From: Microbacterium ureisolvens
GTDB taxonomy: Bacteria > Actinomycetota > Actinomycetes > Actinomycetales > Microbacteriaceae
Assembly (NCBI RefSeq): GCF_015278315.1
Contig: NZ_JADIJE010000006.1
Location: 62,001 to 126,000, forward strand
Direction of reading: 5' to 3'
Length of the DNA: 64,000 nt
Shown: positions 1 through 7,868 of the stretch, piece after piece
How positions within the stretch are numbered: position 1 is the first letter of the stretch
How the letters are laid out: each line of letters begins with the position of its first letter
Notes under the pieces: generated by a model
Databases searched by the model: none
What the model was told of the DNA's origin: nothing
The model's input: only the letters and a program-made list of their open reading frames with translations
Made by a program: the position numbers and the translations under genes

Positions 1-359
1 TCGACCGGGCCCCGCGCGTCTTCCAGGTCAACTGGTTCCGCAAGGGTGCCGACGGCCGTTTCCTCTGGCCGGGGTTCGGCGACAACTCGCGCGTCATCGA
101 CTGGATCATCCGCCGCATCGAGGGCGAGGTCGGCGCGGTCGACAGCCCGATCGGCCGGCTGCCCGAGCCCTCGGACCTCGACCTCGACGGCATCGAGGTG
201 TCGCAGGCCGACCTCGACGAGCTGTTCGCTGTCGACCCGCAGCTGTGGCTGCGCGAGGCCGACCTGACCGAGGAGTTCTACCGCACGTTCGATGGGCGCG
301 TGCCCGCACCGCTGTGGGCCGAACTCGCCGCGCTGCGCTACCGCCTCCAGCGCGCCTGA
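1..359 (+). CDS. pckG: Phosphoenolpyruvate carboxykinase (GTP), C-terminal part
   Basis: Last 118 residues of a GTP-dependent PEP carboxykinase, the cytosolic enzyme that converts oxaloacetate and GTP to PEP, GDP and CO2 in gluconeogenesis. The frame is open from base 3 and the start lies outside the window. The visible part reads APRVFQVNWFRKG and then FLWPGFGDNSRVIDWI, the conserved C-terminal nucleotide-binding block of the GTP-type family, followed by a PIGRLP and DLDGI region seen in actinobacterial homologues. The catalytic lysine, P-loop and metal ligands are not in view. It is convergent with the ABC exporter downstream and the two are separated by a palindromic terminator. Confidence 0.95.
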   Translation, partial: DRAPRVFQVNWFRKGADGRFLWPGFGDNSRVIDWIIRRIEGEVGAVDSPIGRLPEPSDLDLDGIEVSQADLDELFAVDPQLWLREADLTEEFYRTFDGRVPAPLWAELAALRYRLQRA

Positions 360-409
360 ACCCGCCGGCCGGCCGGTGATCCGGCCGAGCGAGGCCCCCT
401 GCAGGGGAC

Positions 410-450
410 GGATGCCTCGACCCGCGTCTTCGCAGCGGGTCGAGGCATCC
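410..450. terminator. Bidirectional palindromic terminator
   Basis: Sixteen-base arms (410-425 and 435-450) pair perfectly around a 9-base loop. The arms are of the GGATGCC/GGCATCC family that recurs through the window. It lies between the convergent stops of pckG and the ABC exporter, so it can serve both. There is no long U tract, as is usual in high-GC actinobacteria. Confidence 0.8.
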
Positions 451-474
451 TCGTTCACGGGTGCCGACGCCCGG

Positions 475-2514
475 TCAGACCAGCAGCTGGTGCTTCGCGA
501 GGTCGCGGTAGAGCGGTGTCGACTGAACGAGCTCGGAGTGGGTGCCCTGGCCGACGACCCGGCCGTGCTCCATGACGACGATGTGGTCGCTGTCGACGAC
601 GGTCGACAGGCGGTGCGCGATCACGATGAGCGTGCGGCCGGCGGCGACGGCGTCGATCGCCTCGCGCATCCGCTGCTCGTTGAGCCCGTCGAGGGACGAC
701 GTCGACTCGTCGAGCAGCAGGATCGGCGGAGCGGCGAGCAGAGCGCGCGCAATCGCGAGGCGCTGGCGCTCGCCGCCCGACAGCATGACCCCCGCCTCGC
801 CGACCGGGGCGTCGACGCCGAGCGGGTTGCGATCGAGGACGTCGCCGAGATTCACCGCGCGGAGCACCGCTTCGCATTCGGCATCCGACGCCTCGGGCGA
901 GGCGAGACGCAGGTTGTCGCCGATCGTCCCGGCCAGGGTCGGGGCGTCCTGCTCGACGTAGCCGAGCTGCGCGCGGAGCTGGTCGCGGTCCAGGCCGCGC
1001 ACATCGGTGCCGTCCAGGAGGATCGCGCCGTCGGTCGGGTCGTAGAAGCGCTCGATGAGGGCGAGGGTGGTGCTCTTGCCGGCCCCCGAAGGACCCACGA
1101 GCGCGACGCGTGCGCCTCGGGGCACCGAGAACGACACGCCCCGCAGCACCTCCGCATCGACGGGGACGGATGCCGCGGCATCCGTCATCCCGCCCCCCTC
1201 TGCCGCGAGGTCGCCGAGCACGATGGTGGAGGTGGCGACGTGGGCGCTCTCGAGCACGGCCAGCGCCTCGGACTCGGCCTTGCGGCGAGCGGCGACGACG
1301 TTCTCGGGGTAGCGGAAGCGCACGTCGCGGAACTCGATGGCGGGTGCCTCCTCGGCTTCGAGTCGCGCACTGTGGGCATTCCGGGCGTCGGATTCCGCCA
1401 CGTGCGCGACTTGACTCCCGGACGCCTGCGCACGCGCCGCGATGGCGGCGTCGTCCTGCGCCTCGGTGGGGAGGTCGAGCACCTCCTGGATGCGCCCGAG
1501 GGCGCCGAGGGCCTGGCTCACCGACGTGATCGCGCCGAAGAACGAGCCGAGCGGGGCGATGAGCATGAAGAGGAACATGATGAAGGTCACGAGGCTCGCG
1601 ATCGACAGCGCGCCGGTGGCGACGCGGAAGCCGCCCAGACCGATCACCACGAGGAGTGACACCTGCAGCGCGACGTTCGCGATCGGCACCACGAGCGCCG
1701 ACACCTTGGCGATGCGCACGCCGACGTCGTAGGCCTCGGTCGCCTGGGCCGTGACCGCGTCGACCTCGCGTGCCGTCGCACCCGACGCGCGCACGGTGCG
1801 GATCGAGCCCACCGCGCGTTCGACGCCCGAGGCGAGCGCGCCGACCTTCTCCTGCTGCTCCGTCGACGCCGCGCGGATGCGGCCGCTCAGCAGCACGACG
1901 CCCAGCACCGAGACGCCGATCACGAGCACGATGATCGCGAGCAGCACCGGGTCGATGATCGCCATGGCGACGAGCGCGCCGGCGAACAGCAGCCCGTTGC
2001 CGATCGAGTCGGCGAGGCCCTGCGTCAGTGCGGCGTAGAGCAGCGTCGTGTCGCTGCCGACGCGCGAGACGAGGTCGCCGGTGCGCCGCGCGTCGAATTC
2101 GCTGATCGGCAGGTGCAGGATGCGGGAGATGAGCCGGCGGCGGCTCGAGTAGACGACCGCGGTGCCGGTGCGCTGCAGGAGGTAGTGCTGCCAGCCCGAG
2201 ATGAGCGAGGCGAGCAGCACGAACCCCACCAGCGCCCAGATCAGCATCCCGAGGTCGAGGTTGTCCTGGACGCGCGTGATCACCTCGCCGACCAGGAGCG
2301 GCTGGATCAGCGAGGCACCCGCACTGAGGATGCTGAGCACGACCACGACGGCGAGCGTCCGCTTGTGCTCGAACAGGTACGGCAGCAGCTGCGCGAAGGT
2401 GGCGCGCGGGCCCTCCTCGTCCTTGCCGCGGCGGCCGCGACCGCGTCGGGCGCGTGCGGGGGAGGAGGCCGCGGGGGTGGCGGCCGGGGCTTCGTCGAGT
2501 TCGGCGGAGGGCAT
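475..2514 (-). CDS. Fused ABC exporter (transmembrane plus ATPase domains), with an insertion before Walker A
   Basis: A 679-residue half-transporter of the MsbA/LmrA type that would act as a dimer in the membrane. After an Arg-rich cytoplasmic N-terminus (about 20-30) a six-helix domain spans roughly 50-330. The ATPase domain shows an A-loop Tyr (FRYP, about 400-403), Walker A GPSGAGKST (474-482), signature LSGGERQRLAIARALL, Walker B ILLLDEST and H-loop IAHR. Two stretches are foreign to the family: about 355-390 (linker, Ala/Ser/His-rich) and about 404-455, between the A-loop and the beta strand leading to Walker A, where close packing is normal. Both are encoded over palindromic DNA. The substrate is unknown. 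It follows the HTH gene by 25 bases and is probably co-transcribed with it. Confidence 0.93.
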   Translation of the reverse strand: MPSAELDEAPAATPAASSPARARRGRGRRGKDEEGPRATFAQLLPYLFEHKRTLAVVVVLSILSAGASLIQPLLVGEVITRVQDNLDLGMLIWALVGFVLLASLISGWQHYLLQRTGTAVVYSSRRRLISRILHLPISEFDARRTGDLVSRVGSDTTLLYAALTQGLADSIGNGLLFAGALVAMAIIDPVLLAIIVLVIGVSVLGVVLLSGRIRAASTEQQEKVGALASGVERAVGSIRTVRASGATAREVDAVTAQATEAYDVGVRIAKVSALVVPIANVALQVSLLVVIGLGGFRVATGALSIASLVTFIMFLFMLIAPLGSFFGAITSVSQALGALGRIQEVLDLPTEAQDDAAIAARAQASGSQVAHVAESDARNAHSARLEAEEAPAIEFRDVRFRYPENVVAARRKAESEALAVLESAHVATSTIVLGDLAAEGGGMTDAAASVPVDAEVLRGVSFSVPRGARVALVGPSGAGKSTTLALIERFYDPTDGAILLDGTDVRGLDRDQLRAQLGYVEQDAPTLAGTIGDNLRLASPEASDAECEAVLRAVNLGDVLDRNPLGVDAPVGEAGVMLSGGERQRLAIARALLAAPPILLLDESTSSLDGLNEQRMREAIDAVAAGRTLIVIAHRLSTVVDSDHIVVMEHGRVVGQGTHSELVQSTPLYRDLAKHQLLV
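1150..1305 (-). other. In-frame insertion in the ABC exporter nucleotide-binding domain
   Basis: Encodes about 52 residues (404-455) inserted between the A-loop and the Walker A region of the preceding entry. The segment is Ala/Glu-rich and contains a perfect 22-base palindrome at 1165-1186 of the GACGGATGCC type, which is otherwise found mainly between genes. The frame is intact on both sides. Confidence 0.7.
1362..1410. repeat. Intragenic imperfect palindrome in the ABC exporter linker
   Basis: Arms GTCGCGCAC (1362-1370) and GTGCGCGAC (1402-1410) are complementary, and the pairing continues imperfectly inward. It encodes part of the variable linker between membrane and ATPase domains (residues about 368-385). 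Size and architecture resemble the gene-flanking palindromes described elsewhere in the window, although the sequence differs. Confidence 0.55.
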
Positions 2515-2539
2515 GGGTGAACCTCGTTCGTGAAGGGGC

Positions 2540-2755
2540 TTACTTTCGACCGTACTTCTTGTGGACGGCTTGTCTGGACACGCCCAGGGCGCTCGCGATG
2601 GCCTGCCACGAGAAGCCGAGGTTGCGCGCCCGGCGCACCTGCACCTCTTCGGCGCGGCTCAGCTCGCGACGCACCTCGGCCAGGTGGTGCAGCTCGGCGA
2701 GCGGCTCGCGCTCGCCGGCTGCTCCGATCAGGGTGCGCATCTCGTCACCGCTCAC
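2540..2755 (-). CDS. Small helix-turn-helix regulator
   Basis: A 71-residue protein whose C-terminal half, LGFSWQAIASALGVSRQAVHKKYGRK, is written here in two parts: LGFSWQAIASALGVSR, a clear helix-turn-helix, and QAVHKKYGRK, a basic tail. No effector domain is present. I chose the GTG at 2755 because AGAGG lies 8 bases upstream. An ATG at 2812 extends the frame but would sit inside the -10 box and the palindromic leader. An ATG at 2740 is another alternative. It is followed after 25 bases by the ABC exporter. Two identical-arm palindromes overlap its promoter, so it probably represses its own operon (inference). Confidence 0.8.
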   Translation of the reverse strand: MSGDEMRTLIGAAGEREPLAELHHLAEVRRELSRAEEVQVRRARNLGFSWQAIASALGVSRQAVHKKYGRK

Positions 2756-2807
2756 GGTGCCCGCCTCTCGCGTTCGCCGACGGATGCCGCCGGTCGAGGC
2801 ATCCGCC

Positions 2808-2823
2808 GTCAACCTTAGTTGAC
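2808..2823. promoter_or_regulatory. Operator-like palindrome 1
   Basis: GTCAAC-N4-GTTGAC, a perfect 6+6 inverted repeat covering the -10 box of the HTH/ABC exporter promoter. Its arms are identical to those of the second copy, and the centres are 28 bp apart. Confidence 0.7.
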
Positions 2824-2840
2824 GCGTCCACGGTCGTCAA
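2812..2840 (-). promoter_or_regulatory. Promoter of the HTH/ABC exporter operon
   Basis: Read on the minus strand, a TTGACG -35 (2840-2835) and a TAAGGT -10 (2817-2812) are separated by exactly 17 bases. Transcription would start near 2805, giving a leader of about 50 bases to the GTG at 2755 and ruling out the upstream ATG. Confidence 0.7.
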
Positions 2841-2851
2841 CTTGCGTTGAC
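2836..2851. promoter_or_regulatory. Operator-like palindrome 2
   Basis: Second GTCAAC-N4-GTTGAC copy, covering the -35 box. With copy 1 it forms a tandem operator likely to be bound by the adjacent HTH protein (inference). The divergent ABC-2 gene starts 70 bp away and could also be affected. Confidence 0.7.
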
Positions 2852-2908
2852 GAGCGGGCGTTCTGGGCCGAGGGGAAGGCGGGTGTGGGAGGTGTCGGAG
2901 CGGAGCGT

Positions 2909-2914
2909 TAGGGT
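2909..2914 (+). promoter_or_regulatory. -10 box of a probable leaderless transcript
   Basis: TAGGGT lies 6 bases before the GTG at 2921 and no Shine-Dalgarno sequence is present, so transcription and translation probably begin at the same base. No convincing -35 is seen. Confidence 0.55.
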
Positions 2915-2920
2915 TATCCG

Positions 2921-3862
2921 GTGCCCGCCCCCGTGATCACCGCTGACAACCTCGTCAAGGCCTACAAGGTCAAAGGCAAGCCCGACTTCCTTGCCGTGGA
3001 CGGCCTCTCGTTCGAGGTGGCGCCCGGCGAGTCGTTCGGGCTCCTCGGTCCGAACGGTGCGGGCAAGTCCACGACGATGAAGATGATCGGCGCGGTCTCC
3101 ACCCGCACGTCGGGCGAGCTGTCGATCCTCGGGCTGGATCCGGACCGGTACGGCCCCGAGATCAGGTCGCGACTGGGCGTCGTGCCCCAGCAGGACAACC
3201 TCGACGGCGAGCTCAACGCGCGCGAGAACCTGTACATCTACGGGCGGTACTTCGGTCTTCCGGGCAAGGTGTGCCACCAGAAGGCCGACGAGCTGCTCGC
3301 GTTCGCGCAGCTCGAAGACAAGGCCAAGAGCAAGGTCGAGCAGCTGTCGGGCGGAATGAAGCGGCGGCTCACGATCGCGCGCGGCCTCATCAACGACCCG
3401 CGCATCCTGCTGCTGGACGAGCCGACCACGGGTCTCGACCCGCAGGCGCGCCACGTGCTGTGGGATCGGCTCTTCCGGCTGAAGGAGCGCGGCACCACGC
3501 TGGTCCTCACCACGCACTACATGGACGAAGCCGAGCAGCTCTGCGACCGGCTCATCGTGGTCGACAAGGGCCGGATCATGGCCGAGGGCACGCCCGCCTC
3601 GCTCATCCGCGAGCACTCGAGCCGCGAGGTGCTCGAGGTGCGGTTCGGCTCCGACCGCAACGAGCAGGTCGCGCCGCAGCTCGAGGGCATCGGCGAGCGG
3701 GTCGAGGTGCTGCCCGACCGCATTTTGGTCTACGCCCACAACGGCGAGGCGGCGCTCGAGACGGTGACCCAGCGTGGCCTCGAACCGATCACCTCGCTGG
3801 TGCGGCGCTCGAGCCTCGAGGACGTGTTCCTGCGTCTGACCGGAAGGTCGCTGATCGAATGA
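2921..3862 (+). CDS. ABC-2 exporter ATPase (NodI/DrrA type)
   Basis: A 313-residue cytoplasmic ATPase. Walker A GPNGAGKST is at 43-51, then Q-loop VVPQQDNLD, signature LSGGMKRRLTIARGL, Walker B ILLLDEPTTGLD and H-loop TTHYMDEAEQLC. The Q-loop and the C-terminal extension match the NodI/DrrA class that drives small export permeases. Two permease genes follow with ATGA overlaps, so the three form one complex, probably one ATPase dimer with a permease heterodimer. The substrate (drug, polyketide, lipid or glycan) cannot be told from sequence. The start is GTG, probably leaderless. Confidence 0.93.
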   Translation: MPAPVITADNLVKAYKVKGKPDFLAVDGLSFEVAPGESFGLLGPNGAGKSTTMKMIGAVSTRTSGELSILGLDPDRYGPEIRSRLGVVPQQDNLDGELNARENLYIYGRYFGLPGKVCHQKADELLAFAQLEDKAKSKVEQLSGGMKRRLTIARGLINDPRILLLDEPTTGLDPQARHVLWDRLFRLKERGTTLVLTTHYMDEAEQLCDRLIVVDKGRIMAEGTPASLIREHSSREVLEVRFGSDRNEQVAPQLEGIGERVEVLPDRILVYAHNGEAALETVTQRGLEPITSLVRRSSLEDVFLRLTGRSLIE

Positions 3863-4755
3863 CCGCCTCACCCGACGCCGCGCGGCCGGGCGGAGAGCCG
3901 ACGGCGGCCACCCGCGCGCAGCCCTCGCTCGACGAGCTGCGGGCGGAGGCGATGCAGTGGGGGCGCAAGCCCCGCGTCGCCGGCACCTGGTACGTCACCG
4001 AGCACATGGTGCGCGCGATGCGCGCCTACGGCTGGACGATCATCGTCGGCGCGCTGGGGCAGCCGATCCTTTACCTCCTGGGGCTCGCGGTCGGGCTCGC
4101 GGCGCTCATCGACGCGCCCATCACCCAGAACGGCGTCGAAGTCTCGTACCTCGTCTTCGTCGCCCCTGCGCTGCTCATGACCGCGGCGATCTCGGTCGCG
4201 TCCGAGGAGTTCTCGTACCCCGTCATGGCCGGGTTCAAGTGGCGCCGCTACTTTTTCGGCTTCAGTGCGACCGGCCTCTCGCCGGGGCAGATCGCCGGCG
4301 GCGTCATCGCCGGCGCTTCCGCGCGCATCATCGTGGTCGTCATCGCGTACTACCTGTTCCTATGGGTCTTCCAGGCGGTGCCGAACCCCGAGACCGGATG
4401 GATCACGATCCCTGTCGGCCTCCTCGCGGGCCTCGCGTTCGGCATCCCGTACATGGCCTACGCCGCGTCGATCACCGACGACAAGGGCCAGGTCGCCCTG
4501 GTGCAGCGCTTCGTCTTCATGCCGATGTTCCTGTTCTCGGGCACCTTCTACCCGCTCGCGACCCTGCCGCTGTGGCTGCAGTGGATCGGGTGGGTCTCGC
4601 CCCTGTGGCATGCCACCGAGCTCGGGCGCATCGCGACGTACGGCATGCCCGCCGATCCTTTCGCCGTGGTGATCCATGTCGGCTACCTGCTGGCGCTGAC
4701 GGTCGGGGGCTACCTGATCGGGCGACGGATCTTCCAGAGGAGGCTCGGCGAATGA
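3859..4755 (+). CDS. ABC-2 exporter permease 1 (NodJ type)
   Basis: A 298-residue membrane protein. After about 55 hydrophilic residues, six hydrophobic segments follow, including TIIVGALGQPILYLLGLAVG, ALLMTAAISVASEEF and IGWVSPLWHATELGR, the last being the conserved loop before the final helix in ABC-2 permeases. The ATG overlaps the ATPase stop by four bases (ATGA), implying translational coupling. It pairs with the homologous next gene. The longer open frame upstream is a shadow inside the ATPase gene. Confidence 0.9.
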   Translation: MTASPDAARPGGEPTAATRAQPSLDELRAEAMQWGRKPRVAGTWYVTEHMVRAMRAYGWTIIVGALGQPILYLLGLAVGLAALIDAPITQNGVEVSYLVFVAPALLMTAAISVASEEFSYPVMAGFKWRRYFFGFSATGLSPGQIAGGVIAGASARIIVVVIAYYLFLWVFQAVPNPETGWITIPVGLLAGLAFGIPYMAYAASITDDKGQVALVQRFVFMPMFLFSGTFYPLATLPLWLQWIGWVSPLWHATELGRIATYGMPADPFAVVIHVGYLLALTVGGYLIGRRIFQRRLGE

Positions 4756-5579
4756 CCATCGCCACCGGAACCGAGGCGGCGCCCGTCCGCGCGGGCGGCG
4801 TGCGCGCGCTGTGGGCGGGCAACCCGCAGTCCGTCGTGCAGCGCGGCCTCATCGCCGCACGGTCGTCGAGCTGGGCAGTCGTCCTCTCCGGCTTCTTCGA
4901 GCCGGTGTTCTATCTCGCCTCCATGGGCATCGGCCTCGGCTCGCTCATCGGCGACGTCGAGACGTCCGGCGGCGTCGAGGTGCCTTACGCGGCCTTCATC
5001 GCGCCCGCCCTCCTGGCGGTGTCGGCCATGAACGGCGCCATCTACGACTCGACGTGGAACGTCTTCTTCAAGCTCAACTACGGCAAGCTCTACGAGGGCA
5101 TGCTCGCCACCTCGCTCGGCCCGCTCGACGTCGCGCTGGGCGAGATCCTGTACGCCCTCCTGCGCGGCCTGCTGTACGCGACGGGGTTCATGGTGATCAT
5201 GCAGATCCTGGGGCTGAACCTCGCGTGGACCGCCATCCTCGCGCTCCCCGCGGTGATGCTGATCGCGTTCGGCTTCGCCAGCCTCGGCATGGCCGTGACG
5301 AGCTACATGAAGACGTTCCAGCAGATGGACTGGATCAACTTCGTCCTGCTGCCGATGTTCCTGTTCTCGGCGACCCTGTACCCGATCACGATCTATCCCG
5401 AGTGGATCCAGTCGATCATCATGGCGTTCCCGCTGTGGCACGGGGTCGAGCTCGTCCGCGGGCTCACCGCGGGCATCCTCACACCCGCGATGTGGTGGCA
5501 CGTCCTGTACTACGTGGTCATGATCACGATCGGACTCCTCTTCACGACCAAGCGCCTGCGCGCTCTCTTCCTGGACTGA
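4752..5579 (+). CDS. ABC-2 exporter permease 2
   Basis: A 275-residue membrane protein, paralogous to the previous gene and starting with an ATGA overlap. About six hydrophobic segments are visible. The characteristic FPLWHGVELVRGLT motif aligns with SPLWHATELGRIAT of permease 1, and both share MFLFSxTxYP. It is probably the second half of a heterodimeric pore. Two hairpins follow directly, so the operon likely ends here. Confidence 0.9.
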   Translation: MTIATGTEAAPVRAGGVRALWAGNPQSVVQRGLIAARSSSWAVVLSGFFEPVFYLASMGIGLGSLIGDVETSGGVEVPYAAFIAPALLAVSAMNGAIYDSTWNVFFKLNYGKLYEGMLATSLGPLDVALGEILYALLRGLLYATGFMVIMQILGLNLAWTAILALPAVMLIAFGFASLGMAVTSYMKTFQQMDWINFVLLPMFLFSATLYPITIYPEWIQSIIMAFPLWHGVELVRGLTAGILTPAMWWHVLYYVVMITIGLLFTTKRLRALFLD

Positions 5580-5633
5580 CCACGGCCGCCACCCGGTCGG
5601 CGAGCGGGCCGACCCGCGGATGGCCTCGAGCAC

Positions 5634-5670
5634 GAATGACCCCCTCCGACTCTGCCGAAGGGGGTCATTC
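5634..5670 (+). terminator. Terminator after the ABC-2 operon
   Basis: A 12-base inverted repeat, GAATGACCCCCT and AGGGGGTCATTC, with a short loop containing partial complementarity, placed 55 bases after the permease 2 stop. Confidence 0.75.
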
Positions 5671-5681
5671 GCACGAGAGAC

Positions 5682-5713
5682 GGATGCCTCGACCCGGCCG
5701 GGTCGAGGCATCC
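5682..5713. terminator. Perfect 32-base palindrome, probable terminator for the convergent MFS gene
   Basis: GGATGCCTCGACCCGG is followed immediately by its exact complement. It lies 20 bases past the stop of the minus-strand symporter gene and is of the recurrent GGATGCC family. Confidence 0.75.
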
Positions 5714-5733
5714 GTTCGTCTGCTGTCCAGGGG

Positions 5734-7212
5734 CTACAGGGAGCCGGTCGCCCCCACACCGAGGTCGGCGTTGTAGTCGACGTCCTTCGTCTCGGGGGAG
5801 AGGAGCAGCGCGATGAAGGTCAGCACCGCCATCGCCGAGAGGTACAGGCCCACGAAGACAGGGCTGCCGCCGGCCGCCGACCACAGCCACACCGCGACGA
5901 TGGGCGCGAGCGCCGCGCCCAGGATCGACGACACGTTGTACGAGATCGCCGAGCCCGAGTACCGCACGTTCGTCGGGAACAGCTCGGGCAGCACGGCACC
6001 CATCGGCCCGAAGGTCGAGCCCATCAGCATGAAGCCGAAGATGAGGAAGGCCTGCGTCAGCGCCCCCGTGAACTTGGGGTCGAGCTGCGGCGAGAGGAAC
6101 AGGTTGAACGTCAGGCCGAACACGATGATGAGGCCGGTCACCCACAGCAGCAGCCGGCGGCGGCCGATCGCGTCGGCGATGGGGCCCGAGAGCAGCGTGA
6201 AGATGCCGAAGAACACCACGCCGATGATCTGCATCAGCACGAAATCGGTGTAGCCGAAGCCGAGTCCGGGGTAGAACTGCGCCGCGAACGCCGCGGGGTC
6301 GAACGCGGTCCCGGCCGCCTCAGCGGCCTTCTGGGCGGCAGCGGACGCCGTCTCGAGGTCGGCCGCCTTCGTGCCGTACGACAGGGTGAAGTTGGTCATC
6401 AGATAGAACAGCACGTACGTCGCGAGCATGATGAACGTGCCGAGGATGAGGTGCCACCAGTGGTGGCGGATCACGGTGCCGAGCGGGAACTTGCGGATGA
6501 CGCCCTTCTCCTCCGCCTTGACGAAGGTCTCGGACTCGACCAGGCGCAGGCGCACCCACAGGCCGATGACCACCATGACCGCCGAGAAGAGGAACGGTAC
6601 GCGCCAGCCCCACGCGAGGAACTCGTCGGAGCGCTGCGCCGCGCCGTCGGGGTGCGGGAGCAGGTAGTTGATCGCCAGGAACACCGAGTTGGCGATGATG
6701 AAGCCGAGGGGTGCACCCAGCTGCGGGAACGTGCCGTACCAGGCGCGCTTGCCCTTCGGGGCGTTCTCGGTGGCCACGAGTGCGGCGCCCGACCACTCGC
6801 CGCCGAGGGCGAAGCCCTGAGCGAGCCGCAGCACGAGCAGCAGCACGGCCGCCCAGACCCCGATCTCGTTGAAGGTCGGGAGGCATCCGATGAGGAACGT
6901 CGCGATTCCCATCGTCAGCAGCGACGCGACGAGGGTGGCCTTGCGGCCGAAGCGGTCGCCGAAGTGGCCGAAGACGATCGCGCCGAGGGGGCGGGCGATC
7001 ATCGCCGCACCGAACACGCTGAACGACAGCAGCAGCGAGGTGGTGTCGTTGCCGGTGGGGAAGAAGAGGATGGGGAAGACGAGCACCGCGGCGGTCGCGT
7101 AGACGTAGAAGTCGTAGAACTCGATCGTCGTGCCGACGAGGCTCGCCAGGATGACGCGGGAACGGGGATTGGCGGGTGCCGCGGTGGTCGCGGCGGTGGT
7201 GGGGGAAGACAT
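5734..7212 (-). CDS. MFS metabolite:proton symporter (MHS family)
   Basis: A 492-residue permease with 12 hydrophobic segments. The N-terminal VGTTIEFYDFYVYA and the following GRKATLVASLLTMGIATF and LRLAQGFALGGEWSGA are signatures of the MHS family (ShiA, KgtP, ProP, citrate and shikimate carriers), which import organic acids or osmolytes with protons. It carries an Ala/Glu-rich insertion of about 25 residues (near TKAADLETASAAAQKAAEAAG) in an extracytoplasmic loop. I took the ATG at 7212, preceded by AGGTGA, rather than the upstream ATG, whose extra residues are not family-like. The substrate is unknown. It stands alone. Confidence 0.9.
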   Translation of the reverse strand: MSSPTTAATTAAPANPRSRVILASLVGTTIEFYDFYVYATAAVLVFPILFFPTGNDTTSLLLSFSVFGAAMIARPLGAIVFGHFGDRFGRKATLVASLLTMGIATFLIGCLPTFNEIGVWAAVLLLVLRLAQGFALGGEWSGAALVATENAPKGKRAWYGTFPQLGAPLGFIIANSVFLAINYLLPHPDGAAQRSDEFLAWGWRVPFLFSAVMVVIGLWVRLRLVESETFVKAEEKGVIRKFPLGTVIRHHWWHLILGTFIMLATYVLFYLMTNFTLSYGTKAADLETASAAAQKAAEAAGTAFDPAAFAAQFYPGLGFGYTDFVLMQIIGVVFFGIFTLLSGPIADAIGRRRLLLWVTGLIIVFGLTFNLFLSPQLDPKFTGALTQAFLIFGFMLMGSTFGPMGAVLPELFPTNVRYSGSAISYNVSSILGAALAPIVAVWLWSAAGGSPVFVGLYLSAMAVLTFIALLLSPETKDVDYNADLGVGATGSL

Positions 7213-7408
7213 ATTCACCTGGGGCATGCGCGAAGAGGGGCATCCGGGTGGGATGCGGCGGTGGGCATCCGCAAGGCGCAGGGGTGACGCGTCAGGCGGC
7301 ACTGCACTGGATCACCGTGGTGGCAGGCGTTGTCGCCGGCACGAAGATCAAGCCTACCCCCGCGATCCCGTTGCGGTCGCGGGACGGTGCCGAGCCGCAG
7401 GCGTTCGG

Positions 7409-7437
7409 GGATGCCGCGGCGCGTGGTCGCGGCATCC
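7409..7437. terminator. GGATGCCGCG hairpin
   Basis: Ten-base perfect arms around a 9-base loop, 10 bases past the stop of the minus-strand membrane protein gene (7448). Probable terminator for that gene. The rest of the 7213-7447 gap holds no recognisable gene. Confidence 0.65.
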
Positions 7438-7447
7438 GTTCAGAGGA

Positions 7448-7801
7448 TCAGCGCCACAGCACCGCGAGCGCGGCGTTCGTGAAGGTCAGGACGCCGACGG
7501 CCCAGAACATCGCGGCGGGCAGCGCGTCGGTCTTGCGCTGGCGCGCGCGACCGATGCCCAGGAGCGCGCCGATCACGAGCAGGATCACGAGCTTCACGCC
7601 GATCTTGACGTAGTTCAGGTCGTACTCGATGCCCCACGGAGCGGCGAGGATGAGACCGGCGACGCCGGCGATGGCCAGGCCCCAGTCCATCAGGCGGGTG
7701 AACCGCCGCTTCCCGTTCACCGCCTCGACGACCCAGGCGCCGAAGAGGATAGCGAAGCCGACGAGGTGGACGAGCACGACGACGTGACGGAGGAATTCCA
7801 T
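7448..7801 (-). CDS. Small four-helix membrane protein, function unknown
   Basis: A 117-residue protein with four predicted membrane segments: VVVLVHLVGFAILFGAWVVE, WGLAIAGVAGLILAAPWG, IGVKLVILLVIGALLGIG and AAMFWAVGVLTFTNAALAVL. It begins MEFLRHVVV and carries a conserved-looking KxGVKLVI motif in helix 3. I do not recognise a named family. Similar small proteins are common in actinobacteria as uncharacterised integral membrane proteins. A TAGACT box 6 bases before the ATG suggests a leaderless single-gene transcript. Confidence 0.75.
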   Translation of the reverse strand: MEFLRHVVVLVHLVGFAILFGAWVVEAVNGKRRFTRLMDWGLAIAGVAGLILAAPWGIEYDLNYVKIGVKLVILLVIGALLGIGRARQRKTDALPAAMFWAVGVLTFTNAALAVLWR

Positions 7802-7807
7802 GCCATC

Positions 7808-7813
7808 AGTCTA
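7808..7813 (-). promoter_or_regulatory. -10 box of a probable leaderless transcript
   Basis: On the minus strand TAGACT is followed by 6 bases and the ATG at 7801, with no ribosome binding site. Confidence 0.6.
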
Positions 7814-7868
7814 GCTGAAGGTCGGCGGGACGCCACGCCGTGTCGTGGGCTGGGCAGGCGCGAAAGAG

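Noticed and set aside
292..1659. A 455-residue open frame on the plus strand opposite the ABC exporter
   Set aside because: Shadow frame of high-GC coding DNA: the composition is Arg/Asp/Val-rich with no domain, and the minus strand encodes clear ABC motifs throughout.
2756..2812. Upstream ATG at 2812 for the small HTH protein
   Set aside because: It overlaps the -10 box and the GGATGCC palindrome; transcription would start downstream of it.
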